A DNA stretch of 64,000 bases from Croceibacterium soli (lineage in GTDB: Bacteria; Pseudomonadota; Alphaproteobacteria; Sphingomonadales; Sphingomonadaceae), in assembly GCF_009828065.1 (NCBI RefSeq), contig NZ_WTYK01000002.1, positions 124,001-188,000 of the forward strand. Reading direction: 5' to 3'. Numbering within the stretch: the stretch's first letter is position 1; each line of letters starts with the position of its first letter. Below the pieces are notes generated by a model, which did no database searches, was not told the DNA's origin, and worked only from the letters and a program-made list of their open reading frames with translations. Made by a program: the position numbers and the translations under genes. This document shows, one piece after another, positions 31,330 to 41,746 of this stretch.

Positions 31330-31809
31330 ATGCGTTGCCCGTTCTGCGCTCATGACGACAGCCAGGTAAAGGACTCGCGCCCTACCGAGGACAACACCGC
31401 GATCCGCCGCCGCCGTCAGTGCGAAAGCTGCGGCGCCCGTTTCACGACGTTCGAGCGCGTGCAACTGCGCGAGATCACCGTGGTGAAGTCCGGCGGCAAG
31501 CGCGAAAGCTTCGACCGCACCAAGATCGAACAATCGGTCGCCCTCGCCTGCCGCAAGCGCGGCGTGGAGCAGGAGCGGATCGACCAGCTCGTCTCCGGAA
31601 TCCAGCGCCAGGTCGAAACCATGGGCGATGCCGAGATCCCCTCGGCCCGCATCGGCGAGATGGTGATGGACGGCCTGCGCCAGATCGACAGCGTCGCCTA
31701 CATCCGCTTCGCCAGCGTTTACCGCGACTTCAGCGAAGCCAAGGACTTCGAGGAATTCGCCAGCGCGATCCAGGAAGCCGGCGGGCGGGATGCGGCACGC
31801 GATGACTGA
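31330..31809 (+). CDS. nrdR: transcriptional regulator NrdR
   Basis: This 159-aa repressor of ribonucleotide reductase genes senses ATP/dATP. The N-terminal zinc ribbon has two Cys pairs ([16 protein letters not shown] and [14 protein letters not shown]), and an ATP-cone domain spans about 46-136 ([19 protein letters not shown]). The length is typical. The ATG at 31330 lies 3 bp after the preceding stop. Its 3' end overlaps the next ATG. No NrdR box or nrd gene is in this window, so its targets are elsewhere. Confidence 0.97.
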   Translation: MRCPFCAHDDSQVKDSRPTEDNTAIRRRRQCESCGARFTTFERVQLREITVVKSGGKRESFDRTKIEQSVALACRKRGVEQERIDQLVSGIQRQVETMGDAEIPSARIGEMVMDGLRQIDSVAYIRFASVYRDFSEAKDFEEFASAIQEAGGRDAARDD

Positions 31810-32521
31810 GGCCCCGATCATCGTCCTCGTCCGCCCGCAGCTCGGCGAGAACATCGGCAAAGCGGCGCGGGCTATGCTCAATTTCGGGCTGACCGAGATG
31901 CGCCTGGTTTCCCCACGTGACGGCTGGCCCAACCCCGATGCCGGGCCGGCGGCGAGCGGGGCGGATCGCGTGCTGGCAAACGCGCAGGTGTTCGAGACCA
32001 CGGCCGAAGCGGTGGCCGATTGCGCGCACGTCTATGCCACGACGGTGCGGAAGCGCGGGGTCACCAAGCCGGTGCTCACCCCGGAGCAGGCGGCGAAGGA
32101 CATCGCCACGCAGCAGGGCCGCAGCGCCATCCTGTTCGGGCCGGAGCGGTCTGGGCTGGAGACCGAGGACGTCGCGCTCGCCCGCGCGATCGTGACCGTG
32201 CCGATCAATCCGGAGTTCGGCTCGCTCAACCTGGCGCAGGCAGTCATCCTCGCCGCCTATGAGTGGTCGAAGCATTGCGACCTGGTCCAGCCGACGCTGG
32301 AAGAGGAACTGCCCCCTGCCCCGCAGGAGGAGCTCGAAGGGCTGATCGCCCATTTCGAGCGCCTGCTGGAGCCGAAAGGCTACTTCCTGCCCGAAGCGCG
32401 GGCCGAGGCGACGCGCCGCACCTTGCGCGGAGTGCTGACGAAGCCGCGCTGGAATCACCTCGAAGTGCGCACCTTGCGCGGCGTGCTTTCGGCGTTCGGG
32501 AAGACCAGACGCGAACCTTAG
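31802..32521 (+). CDS. trmJ: SPOUT-family RNA methyltransferase (TrmJ-like)
   Basis: The 239-aa protein is an RNA 2'-O-methyltransferase of the TrmH/TrmJ type. The N-terminal marks are [18 protein letters not shown] and [16 protein letters not shown], and the SPOUT knot forms from [18 protein letters not shown] and [20 protein letters not shown]. TrmJ modifies position 32 of several tRNAs; the exact target here is inferred. The ATG at 31802 overlaps the nrdR stop by 8 bp. It closes the rpiB-glyA-nrdR operon. Confidence 0.9.
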   Translation: MTEAPIIVLVRPQLGENIGKAARAMLNFGLTEMRLVSPRDGWPNPDAGPAASGADRVLANAQVFETTAEAVADCAHVYATTVRKRGVTKPVLTPEQAAKDIATQQGRSAILFGPERSGLETEDVALARAIVTVPINPEFGSLNLAQAVILAAYEWSKHCDLVQPTLEEELPPAPQEELEGLIAHFERLLEPKGYFLPEARAEATRRTLRGVLTKPRWNHLEVRTLRGVLSAFGKTRREP

Positions 32522-32626
32522 AGCTGTGCCCGTGCCCGAGGCCCGGCACGAAGCTTGACTTTCGCCCTGCGCCCGGCCATGGGCGCCCCTCGCGATTGGC
32601 TCCGCACCCCGGTGAAGCGGCGGCCG

Positions 32627-32709
32627 CGATGGATCTTGGGTCCATCGGTGCGAGACCGGGTTGAAGCGCTATCAACGGGATAGCGACAGCAGATTGAAGG
32701 ACACGACTC
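32627..32709 (+). promoter_or_regulatory. structured rpsD leader, possible S4 autoregulatory element
   Basis: The 188-bp gap before rpsD contains two strong hairpins. One is at 32627-32647 (CGATGGATC paired with GGTCCATCG, TTG loop, one T-G pair). The other is at 32667-32685 (CGCTATC-AACGG-GATAGCG, perfect 7-bp stem). AAGGA lies at 32697-32701 before the ATG. S4 is a known translational autoregulator in other bacteria; that these hairpins bind S4 is inference. Confidence 0.4.
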
Positions 32710-33324
32710 ATGTCGAAGCGCAAAAGCGCCAAGTACAAACTCGACCGCCGGATGGGCGAGAACATCTGGGGCCGGCCGAATTCTCCCGTAAACCGCCGCT
32801 CCTACGGCCCGGGCCAGCACGGCCAGCGTCGCAAGGGCAAGATGAGCGACTACGGCGTGCAGCTGCGCGCCAAGCAGAAGCTCAAGGGCTACTACGGCGA
32901 CGTCACTGAGAAGCAGTTCAAGGCGACCTACCAGGAAGCCAGCCGCATGAAGGGCGACACCGGTCAGAACCTGATCGGCCTGCTCGAGCAGCGCCTGGAC
33001 ATGGTGGTCTACCGCGCCAAGTTCGCGCCGACCGTGTGGTCCGCGCGCCAGCTGGTCAGCCACGGCCACATTCGCGTCAACGGCGTGAAGTGCAACATCG
33101 CCAGCCGCCGCGTGAAGCTGGGCGACGTGATCAGCCTGGGCGACAAGGCCAAGGAAATGGCTCTCGTTGCCGAAGCGCAGAGCCTGCCGGAACGTGACAT
33201 CCCCGACTACGTGACGCCGGACGGCACCGACAAGGTGACCCTCACCCGCATCCCGAAGCTCGACGAAGTCCCCTATCCGGTGACGATGGAACCGAACCTG
33301 GTGGTCGAGTTTTACTCGCGCTAA
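32710..33324 (+). CDS. rpsD: 30S ribosomal protein S4
   Basis: This 204-aa primary 16S rRNA-binding protein of the small subunit has an N-terminal basic region ([20 protein letters not shown]). The S4 RNA-binding domain is at about 95-155 ([20 protein letters not shown], then [20 protein letters not shown]). The length is normal. It is monocistronic here, with a structured leader before it and an intrinsic terminator 22 bp after it. Confidence 0.98.
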   Translation: MSKRKSAKYKLDRRMGENIWGRPNSPVNRRSYGPGQHGQRRKGKMSDYGVQLRAKQKLKGYYGDVTEKQFKATYQEASRMKGDTGQNLIGLLEQRLDMVVYRAKFAPTVWSARQLVSHGHIRVNGVKCNIASRRVKLGDVISLGDKAKEMALVAEAQSLPERDIPDYVTPDGTDKVTLTRIPKLDEVPYPVTMEPNLVVEFYSR

Positions 33325-33345
33325 CCGGCTTCCATACCGAACACG

Positions 33346-33375
33346 AAAGGGCGGTCTCACGGGGCCGCCCTTTTT
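33346..33375 (+). terminator. intrinsic terminator of rpsD
   Basis: AAAGGGCGG (33346-33354) pairs with CCGCCCTTT (33365-33373), and a run of five T follows within the same block. This is a classical Rho-independent terminator. Confidence 0.93.
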
Positions 33376-33438
33376 GATTCATTCGGGCTTTTCAGCGCCT
33401 TGGGAACCGCCGGGCAGAATGCGCATTAACCAGGCGCA

Positions 33439-33609
33439 ATGACCAAATACCGCTTCATCACCCCCCATCGCGCCGGCAAATGGTACCCCGATCTCAAGCA
33501 GGCCCAACGCTTCGCCAACGCCATCGGCGCGGGCTTCCTCGACCGCATGACCGGCCGTTTCGTAGCCTACCGCGACACCCGCATCGAGGTTGCGAACTTT
33601 CCCGACTGA
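33439..33609 (+). CDS. small conserved-looking protein (56 aa)
   Basis: The ATG at 33439 opens a 57-codon frame ending with TGA at 33607. The protein begins MTKYRFITPHRAGKWYPD and continues with QRFANAIGAGFLDRMTG, ending IEVANFPD. It is basic, aromatic-rich, without signal peptide or membrane segment, and looks like a compact folded domain. AGGCG lies just upstream. It is placed between the rpsD terminator and a repeat region. It is not recognised with certainty, but codon choice resembles the neighbouring genes. Confidence 0.6.
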   Translation: MTKYRFITPHRAGKWYPDLKQAQRFANAIGAGFLDRMTGRFVAYRDTRIEVANFPD

Positions 33610-33625
33610 GACGTTTCGCCCGATC

Positions 33626-34116
33626 GTCCTTCGACAGGCTCAGGACGAACGGATCCGGGAGTGCGCCACAAAGGAGCCCGGGCTCGGCCGTCGCCCCCAC
33701 GCCTGCCCCTTCCATCGCCGTCGTGCTGAACTTGTTTCAGCATCCATGCTTCAGCGGATCCGGCGGTGCAGGCGGAGAGATGGGCCCTGAAACGAGTTCA
33801 GGGTGACGAAGTGTGGTGGGCGGCGCTTCCGCATCGAGTTCTCACCCAAGTCCGCTCGCCCTGAGCCTGTTGAACCACGACTGGCGCGCCGATCGTCCTT
33901 CCACAGGCTCAGGAGGAGCGGGTTGGCGCTGCGCAGGATGGCAGACGAAGAAACGAACACTCCGCGTCTCCGCGAGGCTGAGCGTATGAACTCCTCCCCC
34001 TCTGGGGGAGGTGGCAGCGCGAAGCGCTGACGGTGGGGGCGTGGCCTAGCTCGACGGTTCGTCCAGGCCATCCCCCTCCACCGCCTTCGGCGGTTCCCCT
34101 CCCCCAGAGGGGGAGG
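33626..34116. repeat. repeat-filled gap: REP-like elements and a C/G-rich inverted repeat
   Basis: This gap between the 56-aa gene and tgt has no gene. It holds a P4-type palindrome (33626-33652), a P1/P2 inverted pair (33718-33750 and 33783-33809), and weaker P3 (33851-33880) and P4 (33895-33921) copies of the families in the 28.3-kb array. A different inverted repeat follows, with arms at 33991-34011 and 34096-34116 (CCTCCCCCTCTGGGGGAGG type). That repeat could terminate the converging transcripts. Confidence 0.85.
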
Positions 34117-34131
34117 ATCTTGATGTTCACA

Positions 34132-35256
34132 TTACCCGGACAAATAGCCGCGGCGGAAGTCGGCCGCGAACGCGGCGAACCTGCCCTGCCCAATCGCGTC
34201 GCGCATAGTCTGCATCAGTTGTTGGTAGAACGTCAGGTTGTGCTCGGTGACGAGCATCGCGCCGAGCATCTCGCCCGCCTTCTGCAGGTGGTGGAGATAG
34301 GCCCGGGAGTAGCTGGCGCAAGCGGGACAAGGGCAGCGCTCGTCGAGCGGGGCCGGGTCCTCGGCATGGCGGGCGTTGCGCAAGTTGAGCGGGCCGTTCC
34401 AGGTGAAGGCCTGCCCATTGCGCCCGGAACGGGTCGGCAGCACGCAGTCGAACATGTCGACCCCGCGCTCGACAGCGCCGACGAGGTCGTCCGGCTTGCC
34501 GACACCCATCAGGTATCGCGGGGCATCGTCGGGCAACTGGCCGGGTGCGAAGTCGAGCGTGGCGAACATCGCCTCCTGCCCTTCCCCGACAGCCAGGCCG
34601 CCGATGGCATAGCCGTCGAAGCCGATCTCGCGCAGCGCCTCGGCGCTCTGTTGGCGTAGGTCCCGGTCGAGAGCGCCCTGCTGGATGCCGAACAGCGCCG
34701 CGCCTTCCGCGTGCTCGCCGCCGGCGTCGAAGGCGTCGCGGCTGCGCCGGGCCCAGCGCATCGACAGCTCCATCGACCGGGCGATCTCGTCCAGCGGACG
34801 GTCCGCACGCGGGCATTCGTCGAAGGCCATGACGATGTCGGAGCCGAGCAGCCGCTGGATCTCCATCGACCGTTCCGGGCTGAGCATGTGCTTCGAACCG
34901 TCGATATGGCTGCGGAACTCGACGCCGTTCTCGGTCAGCTTGCGGAGCTCGGCAAGGCTCATCACCTGGTAGCCGCCGCTGTCGGTCAGGATCGGGCGCT
35001 GCCAGTTCATGAACCGGTGCAGCCCGCCAAGCTTCGCCACGCGCTCCGCGCCGGGGCGGAGCATCAGGTGATAGGTGTTGCCGAGGATGATGTCGGCCCC
35101 GGTCGCGCGCACGGCTTCCGGCTTCATCGCCTTGACGGTGGCCGCGGTGCCAACCGGCATGAACGCCGGCGTGCGGATTTCCCCGCGGCGCATCTCGATG
35201 CGCCCGGTGCGCGCACGGCCGTCGGTCGCCTCGACGGCGAAGGAAAAGCGGGTCAT
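34132..35256 (-). CDS. tgt: tRNA-guanine transglycosylase (queuine/preQ1)
   Basis: The 374-aa enzyme exchanges guanine-34 of GUN tRNAs for preQ1 in the queuosine pathway. The catalytic residues are in [10 protein letters not shown] and the nucleophile in [13 protein letters not shown]. The zinc site is in [17 protein letters not shown]. The length is right. The ATG at 35256 lies 5 bp after the DUF481 gene. It is the last gene of a long minus-strand run that begins upstream with queA, the next enzyme of the same pathway. Confidence 0.97.
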   Translation of the reverse strand: MTRFSFAVEATDGRARTGRIEMRRGEIRTPAFMPVGTAATVKAMKPEAVRATGADIILGNTYHLMLRPGAERVAKLGGLHRFMNWQRPILTDSGGYQVMSLAELRKLTENGVEFRSHIDGSKHMLSPERSMEIQRLLGSDIVMAFDECPRADRPLDEIARSMELSMRWARRSRDAFDAGGEHAEGAALFGIQQGALDRDLRQQSAEALREIGFDGYAIGGLAVGEGQEAMFATLDFAPGQLPDDAPRYLMGVGKPDDLVGAVERGVDMFDCVLPTRSGRNGQAFTWNGPLNLRNARHAEDPAPLDERCPCPACASYSRAYLHHLQKAGEMLGAMLVTEHNLTFYQQLMQTMRDAIGQGRFAAFAADFRRGYLSG

Positions 35257-35261
35257 CGGTC

Positions 35262-36212
35262 TTAGAATCCGTAAACGAGCGTGAAGCGGGTGAGCGTGTC
35301 GGTCGCGGCCGCCAGCGCCGGGCGGTTGCTGTCGTAATCGACGGCGTATGACAAGCGTGTCGTAAGCCTGTCGGTCATCTTCGCTTCGAGCCCGGTGATC
35401 GCGTTGAGCGTCGTGCGGGAGGAATCCACGATCACCGTGGCGCTGCCGCCGGTCTCGGCGATCATGTTGCTGTCCTGGGTCAGGGTCAGGCGGTCGGTGA
35501 TCCGCCAGTCGAAGTCCAGGCCGGCCAGTCCGCCCAAGCGGTCCTCGCTCGCGCCGCCCACCAGCTCCGTGCGGCGAAAAGCCGGCCCGGCCTTGACCGA
35601 CAAGTCCAGCGACGGAGTGTCGATAACGTCGTAACCCACCCCGCCCGAGACCGAATAGCGCGCGAGGAAGCCTTGCTGCCTGCTGCGCTCGTACTGCGCG
35701 AGCGAATAGGCGAACAGGTCCGGGCTGATCCGGACCCGCGGCTCGTAAGCGAAAAGGTACTGCTCGCGCGAGGTCCGCCCGTTGCTGCGCTGGTAATCGA
35801 TGCTGGAGCGCACCTTGTGCTGCCAGTCTATGCCCTGCCGGTTGAGGTTGAGAGCGAGCGAGACCCCGGCATCGTCGCTGTTGCCCGATGACTGGAAAGC
35901 GCCGATCTGGCCGCTGCCGCTCCAGTTCTCGAACAGGCCGGCGGTGCGGATCTCCTCTTCCTTGCGCGCCTTCTCGGCGGCGGCGAGCTCGCGCTGCTTC
36001 GCCAGGAAGGTGCCGTGTAACGCGTCGATCTCGCCCACGTCGCCGGGATTGGTCTGCTTCGCCAGGTCGACCACGGTGCGCACTTTGGCGGCATCGCCGG
36101 TCGCGATCGCGGCGTCGATCATCGCCCGCACCGGCTGCGGCAGTTCGGCCGCGGCCGGTTGCGCGCAAGCCGCCAACGCGAGGCCGAACGGGCAAAGAGC
36201 ACGGATCCTCAT
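35262..36212 (-). CDS. DUF481 outer-membrane beta-barrel protein
   Basis: The 316-aa protein has a signal peptide ([19 protein letters not shown]). A helical region follows, containing a charged coiled-coil piece ([20 protein letters not shown]), and then a DUF481 domain from about residue 95 to the end. The C-terminus has alternating hydrophobic strands and ends in Phe (RFTLVYGF), the usual outer-membrane barrel signature. DUF481 proteins (YdiY-like) are salt-induced outer-membrane proteins of unclear function. It sits between an ABC exporter and tgt on the same strand. Confidence 0.87.
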   Translation of the reverse strand: MRIRALCPFGLALAACAQPAAAELPQPVRAMIDAAIATGDAAKVRTVVDLAKQTNPGDVGEIDALHGTFLAKQRELAAAEKARKEEEIRTAGLFENWSGSGQIGAFQSSGNSDDAGVSLALNLNRQGIDWQHKVRSSIDYQRSNGRTSREQYLFAYEPRVRISPDLFAYSLAQYERSRQQGFLARYSVSGGVGYDVIDTPSLDLSVKAGPAFRRTELVGGASEDRLGGLAGLDFDWRITDRLTLTQDSNMIAETGGSATVIVDSSRTTLNAITGLEAKMTDRLTTRLSYAVDYDSNRPALAAATDTLTRFTLVYGF

Positions 36213-36230
36213 GCGTCGTGTGCTAACCCC

Positions 36231-36998
36231 TCAATCCCGCAGGCGCCACCCGGTCCTGAAAATGAAGGCGACGACCGCAACACACAGTCCGACGAACGCA
36301 AGAGTCAGCCCGAAGGCCAGCGCGATGGGCACGTCGGATGTGCCGGTGAAAGTCCAGCGAAGGCCGTTGATCAGGTAGAAGATCGGATTGAACTGCGCCA
36401 CCGTGCGCCACGGTTCCGCGAGCATGTCGATCGAATAGAACGTGCCGCCCAGGAACGTCAGCGGCATCAGGATCAGCATCGGCACGATCTGCAGCTTCTC
36501 GAACCCGTCGGCCCAGATGCCCAGGATGAACCCGAACAGGGAGAATGCCGCCGCCACCAGGACGATGTAGCCGACGGCGTAGAACGGGTGCGCAATCTCG
36601 TAATCGACGAACAGCGTCGCCGTCCCGAGGATGATCGCCGCGATGATCAGCGACTTCGCCGCCGCCGCACCGACGAAGCCGATCAGCGTCTCGGCCACGC
36701 CGACGGGCGCGCTCAGCAGCTCGTAGATCGCCCCGGTGAAGCGCGGCATGTAGATGCCGAAGCTTGCGTTCGAAGTGCTTTCGCTGAGCAATGTCAGCAT
36801 GATGAGGCCGGGGATGATGAACGCGCCGTAGGAGGAGCCGCCGAACTGTGCCGGGTCCATCCGGCTGCCGATGGCCGCGCCGAAGACCACGAGGTACAGC
36901 GACGTCGTCAGCACCGGCGACAGGATCGAGCCGAACGCGGTGCGGAAGAAGCGCGCCAGCTCGTTGGTGAGGATCGCGAGAGCGCCGCGCAGGTTCAT
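36231..36998 (-). CDS. ABC-2 type transporter permease
   Basis: This 255-aa integral membrane protein has about six hydrophobic segments and the ABC-2 signature in its C-terminal half (FLGGTFYSIDMLAEPWRTVA then FNPIFYLINGLRW). It forms an exporter with the ATPase whose stop codon its ATG overlaps. Similar two-gene ABC-2 systems export drugs, polysaccharides or lipids; the substrate here is unknown. The ATG is at 36998. An apparent longer frame is a shadow of the ATPase gene. Confidence 0.92.
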   Translation of the reverse strand: MNLRGALAILTNELARFFRTAFGSILSPVLTTSLYLVVFGAAIGSRMDPAQFGGSSYGAFIIPGLIMLTLLSESTSNASFGIYMPRFTGAIYELLSAPVGVAETLIGFVGAAAAKSLIIAAIILGTATLFVDYEIAHPFYAVGYIVLVAAAFSLFGFILGIWADGFEKLQIVPMLILMPLTFLGGTFYSIDMLAEPWRTVAQFNPIFYLINGLRWTFTGTSDVPIALAFGLTLAFVGLCVAVVAFIFRTGWRLRD

Positions 36999-37939
36999 GC
37001 CGTCACCTCGCCGCGCTCGACCAGGTCGACGAAGATGTCCTCCAGGCTGGATTCGCGCGTCTCGATGGCTTCGAAGGCGATGCCGTGGTCGACCAGCGCC
37101 TTGATGACCGCGGCCGCCTCGCGCTTGCCTTTCCCCGAACCGTCGCCGCCACGATAGACCAGGGTGCGGCCGCCGCGCTCGAGCGAGACCTGGTACGGCG
37201 TCAGCGCCGGCGGCAGGTCGGCGAGCGGCTGGGCCAGCTCGATGCGCGCCTCGGTGCTGCCGAGCTTGGCCATGATCGTGGCCTTGTCGTCCACCAGCAG
37301 CAGCTTGCCTTTGTTGATCACGCCCACTCGGTCGGCCATTTCCTGGGCCTCCTCGATATAGTGGGTGGTGAGGATGATCGTCGTGCCGTTCTCGCGCAGG
37401 GCATCGATCTGGCGCCACATGTCGCGGCGGAGTTCCACGTCCACGCCGGCGGTCGGTTCGTCCAGGAACAGCAGTTCGGGATCGTGGCTTAGCGCCTTGG
37501 CGATCATCACGCGGCGCTTCATGCCGCCGGATAGCTCCCGGATCTTGGCCTTGCGCTTGTCCCATAGGCTGAGCGAGCGGAGCACCTGCTCGATCCGCGC
37601 CGGATCGGGCGCGCAGCCGAACATCCCGCGCGAGTAGGTCACCGAGTGATCGACCCGGGCGAACATGTCGAAGCTCAGTTCCTGCGGGACCAGGCCGATG
37701 CGCCGGCGGACGGATCGCCAGTGGCGCTGCACATCCTGCCCGAACGCCTCGATCGTGCCGCCGGTCGGCCGCAGCAGGCCGCAGACGGCGCCGATCAGCG
37801 TGGTCTTACCCGCGCCATTGGGGCCGAGCAGAGCGAAGATCTCGCCGCGGCGTATGTCGAGATTGACCCCGGCGAGCGCCTGCATCCCACCTTTGTAGGT
37901 CTTGGTGAGGTCGCGAATTTGAAGAATCGGCCCGTCCAC
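36995..37939 (-). CDS. ABC-2 type transporter ATP-binding protein
   Basis: The 314-aa ATPase has Walker A at 39-47 (GPNGAGKTT), the signature LSGGMKRRVMIAKAL, Walker B LLFLDEPTAGVD, and the switch His in IILTTHYIEEA. A C-terminal extension of about 80 residues is typical of the DrrA/CcmA-type exporter ATPases. It pairs with the overlapping permease gene. It lies 85 bp after queA on the same strand. Confidence 0.95.
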   Translation of the reverse strand: MDGPILQIRDLTKTYKGGMQALAGVNLDIRRGEIFALLGPNGAGKTTLIGAVCGLLRPTGGTIEAFGQDVQRHWRSVRRRIGLVPQELSFDMFARVDHSVTYSRGMFGCAPDPARIEQVLRSLSLWDKRKAKIRELSGGMKRRVMIAKALSHDPELLFLDEPTAGVDVELRRDMWRQIDALRENGTTIILTTHYIEEAQEMADRVGVINKGKLLLVDDKATIMAKLGSTEARIELAQPLADLPPALTPYQVSLERGGRTLVYRGGDGSGKGKREAAAVIKALVDHGIAFEAIETRESSLEDIFVDLVERGEVTA

Positions 37940-38023
37940 GGGCGGGAGATTGGCGCGGGAGCGGGGATTTGCAAGGGCGCCATTGGGGCCCGGAGTGTCA
38001 CGCCAATGCGCGGAATACCCTCG

Positions 38024-39055
38024 TCAGGGGATCAGAAGCGACGAGTCGCCATAGCTGTAGAAGCGATATTCGTTTGCGATTGCATGGGCATAGGCGGCCT
38101 GCATGCGCTCCAATCCCATAAGCGCGCTGACCAGCATGAACAGGGTCGATTTCGGCAGATGAAAATTCGTCATCAGCCCGTCGATCGCGCGGAAGCGGTA
38201 GCCGGGCGTGATGAAGATCGCGGTGTCGCCTTCGAACGGGCGGATTACTTTGTCCTCGCCGGCCGCGCTCTCGAGCAGGCGCAGGCTGGTCGTGCCGACG
38301 GCGATCACCCGCCCGCCGGCCGCGCGCGCGGCGTTGAGGCGATCGGCGGTGGCGGCATCGATCCGGCCCCATTCGCTGTGCATCGCGTGGGCTTCGGTGT
38401 CCTCGGCCTTCACCGGCAGGAACGTGCCCGCGCCGACATGGAGCGTCAGCGTCTCGCTGGCGATGCCTGCTTCCGCCAGAGCGGCGAGGAGTTCGGGCGT
38501 GAAATGCAGCGCCGCGGTGGGGGCCGCCACGGCGCCGTCCTCGCGGGCAAACATGGTCTGGTAGTCCTCGCGGTCCTGCGCGTCGGTCGGGCGCTTGCCG
38601 GCAATGTAGGGTGGCAGCGGCATCGTGCCCGCCCGTTCGAGCAAGACTTCGACCGGCTCCTCCCCGCCGAACGCCAGGGTGAAGCTGCCGTCCGCATGGC
38701 GCTCCTCGGCGATGGCGGTCACGCCTTGCGGGAAGTCGATCCGGTCGCCCGGCTTCAGGCGCTTGGCGTTGCGGACGAAGGCCTGCCAGCGCCTCAGGTC
38801 GATCCGCTTGTGCAGCGTCGCGCCGATACTCGCTTCCCCGCGCCGGCCTTCGAGCTGTGCCGGAATGACGCGGGTGTCGTTGAACACCAGCACGTCCCCG
38901 GCGCGCAGCAGGCTCGGAAGATCGCTGACCCGCCGGTCGGCGAACGGCGCCGCGCCGCCCTCAACCACCAGCATGCGCGCGGAATCCCGCGGGCGCACGG
39001 GGCGTAGGGCAATCCGCTCGGGCGGAAGTTCGAAGTCGAAGAGGTCAACGCGCAT
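38024..39055 (-). CDS. queA: tRNA preQ1(34) S-adenosylmethionine ribosyltransferase-isomerase
   Basis: The 343-aa enzyme transfers and rearranges the ribosyl group of SAM onto preQ1-tRNA to give epoxyqueuosine, the step after Tgt. Marks are the start [55 protein letters not shown], and the block [21 protein letters not shown]. The length is typical. The upstream gap to the PPIase gene carries an inverted repeat pair. Confidence 0.97.
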   Translation of the reverse strand: MRVDLFDFELPPERIALRPVRPRDSARMLVVEGGAAPFADRRVSDLPSLLRAGDVLVFNDTRVIPAQLEGRRGEASIGATLHKRIDLRRWQAFVRNAKRLKPGDRIDFPQGVTAIAEERHADGSFTLAFGGEEPVEVLLERAGTMPLPPYIAGKRPTDAQDREDYQTMFAREDGAVAAPTAALHFTPELLAALAEAGIASETLTLHVGAGTFLPVKAEDTEAHAMHSEWGRIDAATADRLNAARAAGGRVIAVGTTSLRLLESAAGEDKVIRPFEGDTAIFITPGYRFRAIDGLMTNFHLPKSTLFMLVSALMGLERMQAAYAHAIANEYRFYSYGDSSLLIP

Positions 39056-39075
39056 GGGAGGCGCCTAGCCGAAAT

Positions 39076-39183
39076 TGTCATCCCGGCGGAAGGCTCTCCT
39101 GAGCCTGCCGAAGGGCCGGGATCGCTGGCCGCTTGGCCGGACCTGGCGGCCAGCGGTCCCGGATCAAGTCCGGGACGACGGGC
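39076..39183. repeat. inverted REP-like pair, second family (copy 1)
   Basis: The element contains GTCATCCCGGCG near 39076 and the palindrome GTCCCGGATCAAGTCCGGGAC near 39156-39178. In between are palindromic bits around GGCGGCCAGCGG. The same composite occurs in opposite orientation at 50170-50258 between ilvN and ilvC. It lies between the PPIase gene and queA. Confidence 0.8.
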
Positions 39184-39185
39184 GC

Positions 39186-39929
<744 letters not shown>

Positions 39930-40006
39930 TATCGGTGCATCCACCCCAAGCATTTTCGTGCCGCCGCCCCTATCGGTATCACGCTGACGCTGCAATGAAC
40001 GATTGG

Positions 40007-40519
40007 TCAGTAGTCGCCCCGCCTGCCGAGCCGCTCGACCCGGGCGACGACCTGCTCGCGCACCTCCGGGCTGACGAACGGGCCGATGTCCCCGCCGAAC
40101 AGGGCGATTTCCTTGACCAGCTTGGAGGCGATCGGCTGCAGCGACACGTCGGCCATCAGGAACACCGTCTCCACCCCCGGGGCGAGCTGCTGGTTCATGC
40201 CGGCCATCTGGAACTCGTATTCGAAGTCCGCCACGGCCCGCAGCCCGCGGATCAGCACGGTGGCGCCGATCTTGCGCGCGTACTTGACCAGCAGCGCGTT
40301 GAAGCCTTCGACCTCGGCGTTCACGATCCCCAGCCGCTCGACTTCGGCGCGGACCATCTCGATCCGCTCCTCCGGGCTGAACATCGGGTCCTTCGAAGGG
40401 TTGGTGGTGACGCCGACGATCAGCCGGTCGACCAGCTTGGCCCCGCGCCGAATGATGTCCGCGTGGCCGAGCGTGATCGGGTCGAACGTGCCGGGGTAGA
40501 GGCCGATGCGTTCCGTCAC
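40007..40519 (-). CDS. coaD: phosphopantetheine adenylyltransferase
   Basis: The 170-aa enzyme makes dephospho-CoA from phosphopantetheine and ATP, the fourth step of CoA synthesis. The nucleotidyltransferase motif is YPGTFDPITLGHADII (TxGH at 16-19), followed by VGVTTNPSKDPMFSPEER, IRGLRAVADFEYEFQMAGMN and the second ATP motif around SLQPIASKLVKEIALFGGD. It starts with GTG at 40519, overlapping the ispA stop (GTGA), which indicates coupled translation. Confidence 0.97.
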   Translation of the reverse strand: MTERIGLYPGTFDPITLGHADIIRRGAKLVDRLIVGVTTNPSKDPMFSPEERIEMVRAEVERLGIVNAEVEGFNALLVKYARKIGATVLIRGLRAVADFEYEFQMAGMNQQLAPGVETVFLMADVSLQPIASKLVKEIALFGGDIGPFVSPEVREQVVARVERLGRRGDY

Positions 40520-41421
40520 CGGTCCCGCTCCACCACGAACCGCGCCAGCGCGCGCAGCAGGTTTGCCTCTTCGCCGTGGGTCGAAAGGTGGCCGATGGCC
40601 TGTTCGGCCAGAGCGTGGGCCTGGTCGCGCGCCTTCTCGGCGCCCATCAGGGAAACAAAGGTGGCCTTGCCGGCGCCATCGTCCTTCCGCAGCGCCTTGC
40701 CGGCCTTGCTCTCGTCGCCTTCGCAATCGAGCAGGTCGTCGGCGATCTGGAACGCGAGGCCGATGTCGCGGGCATAGGCGCGAAGGTGCGCCCTGCCCTC
40801 CTCGACCACACGGCCGAGGATCGCGCCCATTTCCACCGCCGCCGCGAGCAGCGCGCCGGTCTTGAGCTGCTGTAGGCGGGTGACGGCGTGGAGATCGAAC
40901 TGCTGATCGGTCGCGGCCATGTCCATCATCTGCCCGCCGGCCATGCCGTGATGGCCGCTGGCCCGGGCAAGCGCGCGGACGAGCTCGGCGCGGACGAACG
41001 GATCGGCGCTCGTCTGATCGTCGGTGAGCAGCTCGAACGCCAGCGCATGCAGCGCATCGCCGGCGAGCACGGCGGTGGCGACGTCGAACGCCTTGTGCAC
41101 GGTCGGCTTGCCGTGGCGCATGTCGTCATCGTCCATGCACGGCAGGTCGTCGTGGATCAGCGAATAGGCATGGATTGCCTCGATCGCGCACCCGGCGCGG
41201 ACGGCGGCATCGCGCGATACGCCGTAGATCTCCGCCGTGGCGGTCAGCAGCAGCGGGCGCACCCGCTTGCCGCCGCCGATTGCGGCATAACGCATCGCTT
41301 CGACTAGCCGAGAGCGCGCGTCCTTCGGCACCCGCAGGTAGCCGTCGAACATCGCGTCGACCTCGCGCTGGATCCGATCGAAGCCGCGAGCGAGGATATC
41401 GTCGGCGAGGATCAGCCCCAC
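40516..41421 (-). CDS. ispA: polyprenyl synthetase (farnesyl diphosphate synthase)
   Basis: This 301-aa prenyltransferase extends isopentenyl diphosphate to farnesyl diphosphate. Marks are [19 protein letters not shown], the first aspartate-rich motif [18 protein letters not shown], the [14 protein letters not shown] segment and the second aspartate motif [10 protein letters not shown]. The chain-length region matches short-chain synthases of the IspA type. It starts at GTG 41421, 4 bp after xseB, and ends inside the coaD start. Carotenoid and quinone synthesis depend on it. Confidence 0.93.
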   Translation of the reverse strand: MGLILADDILARGFDRIQREVDAMFDGYLRVPKDARSRLVEAMRYAAIGGGKRVRPLLLTATAEIYGVSRDAAVRAGCAIEAIHAYSLIHDDLPCMDDDDMRHGKPTVHKAFDVATAVLAGDALHALAFELLTDDQTSADPFVRAELVRALARASGHHGMAGGQMMDMAATDQQFDLHAVTRLQQLKTGALLAAAVEMGAILGRVVEEGRAHLRAYARDIGLAFQIADDLLDCEGDESKAGKALRKDDGAGKATFVSLMGAEKARDQAHALAEQAIGHLSTHGEEANLLRALARFVVERDR

Positions 41422-41425
41422 CTGG

Positions 41426-41674
41426 CTAGCCCGCCTCGAACGGCTCGATCCCGGCGGCCTTGCCGTCGGGGCCGGCGACGATCTTCTCGATCCGCGCCTG
41501 CGCTGCATCGAGCCGCGCCTGGCAATGCTTGCGCAGCGTCTCGCCGCGTTCGTAAAGGTCGATCGACTCGTCGAGCGGCACTTCGCCCGTCTCGAGCCGG
41601 CGAACGACGTCCTCGAGCGCGCGCAGCGCGTCTTCGAAGCTCATCTGCGAAATATCGGTACCCTGCTCCGCCAT
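41426..41674 (-). CDS. xseB: exodeoxyribonuclease VII small subunit
   Basis: The 82-aa subunit of ExoVII is recognised by [39 protein letters not shown] and [15 protein letters not shown], the full short family domain. ExoVII degrades single-stranded DNA; the large subunit XseA is not in this window. It is the first gene of the xseB-ispA-coaD run, the usual order with isoprenoid genes. The ATG at 41674 is chosen; frame upstream runs into an inverted repeat. Confidence 0.94.
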   Translation of the reverse strand: MAEQGTDISQMSFEDALRALEDVVRRLETGEVPLDESIDLYERGETLRKHCQARLDAAQARIEKIVAGPDGKAAGIEPFEAG

Positions 41675-41746
41675 GGCCGGAGCATTGGCGGGGATGGTGG
41701 CGAGGGTCAAGCACCGTGCCCCACAGCACCCGGGGCATTTCAAACG

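Noticed and set aside
34132-36195. 687-codon minus-strand frame fusing tgt to upstream sequence
   Set aside because: The upstream half is the DUF481 gene read in a wrong frame; tgt begins at 35256.
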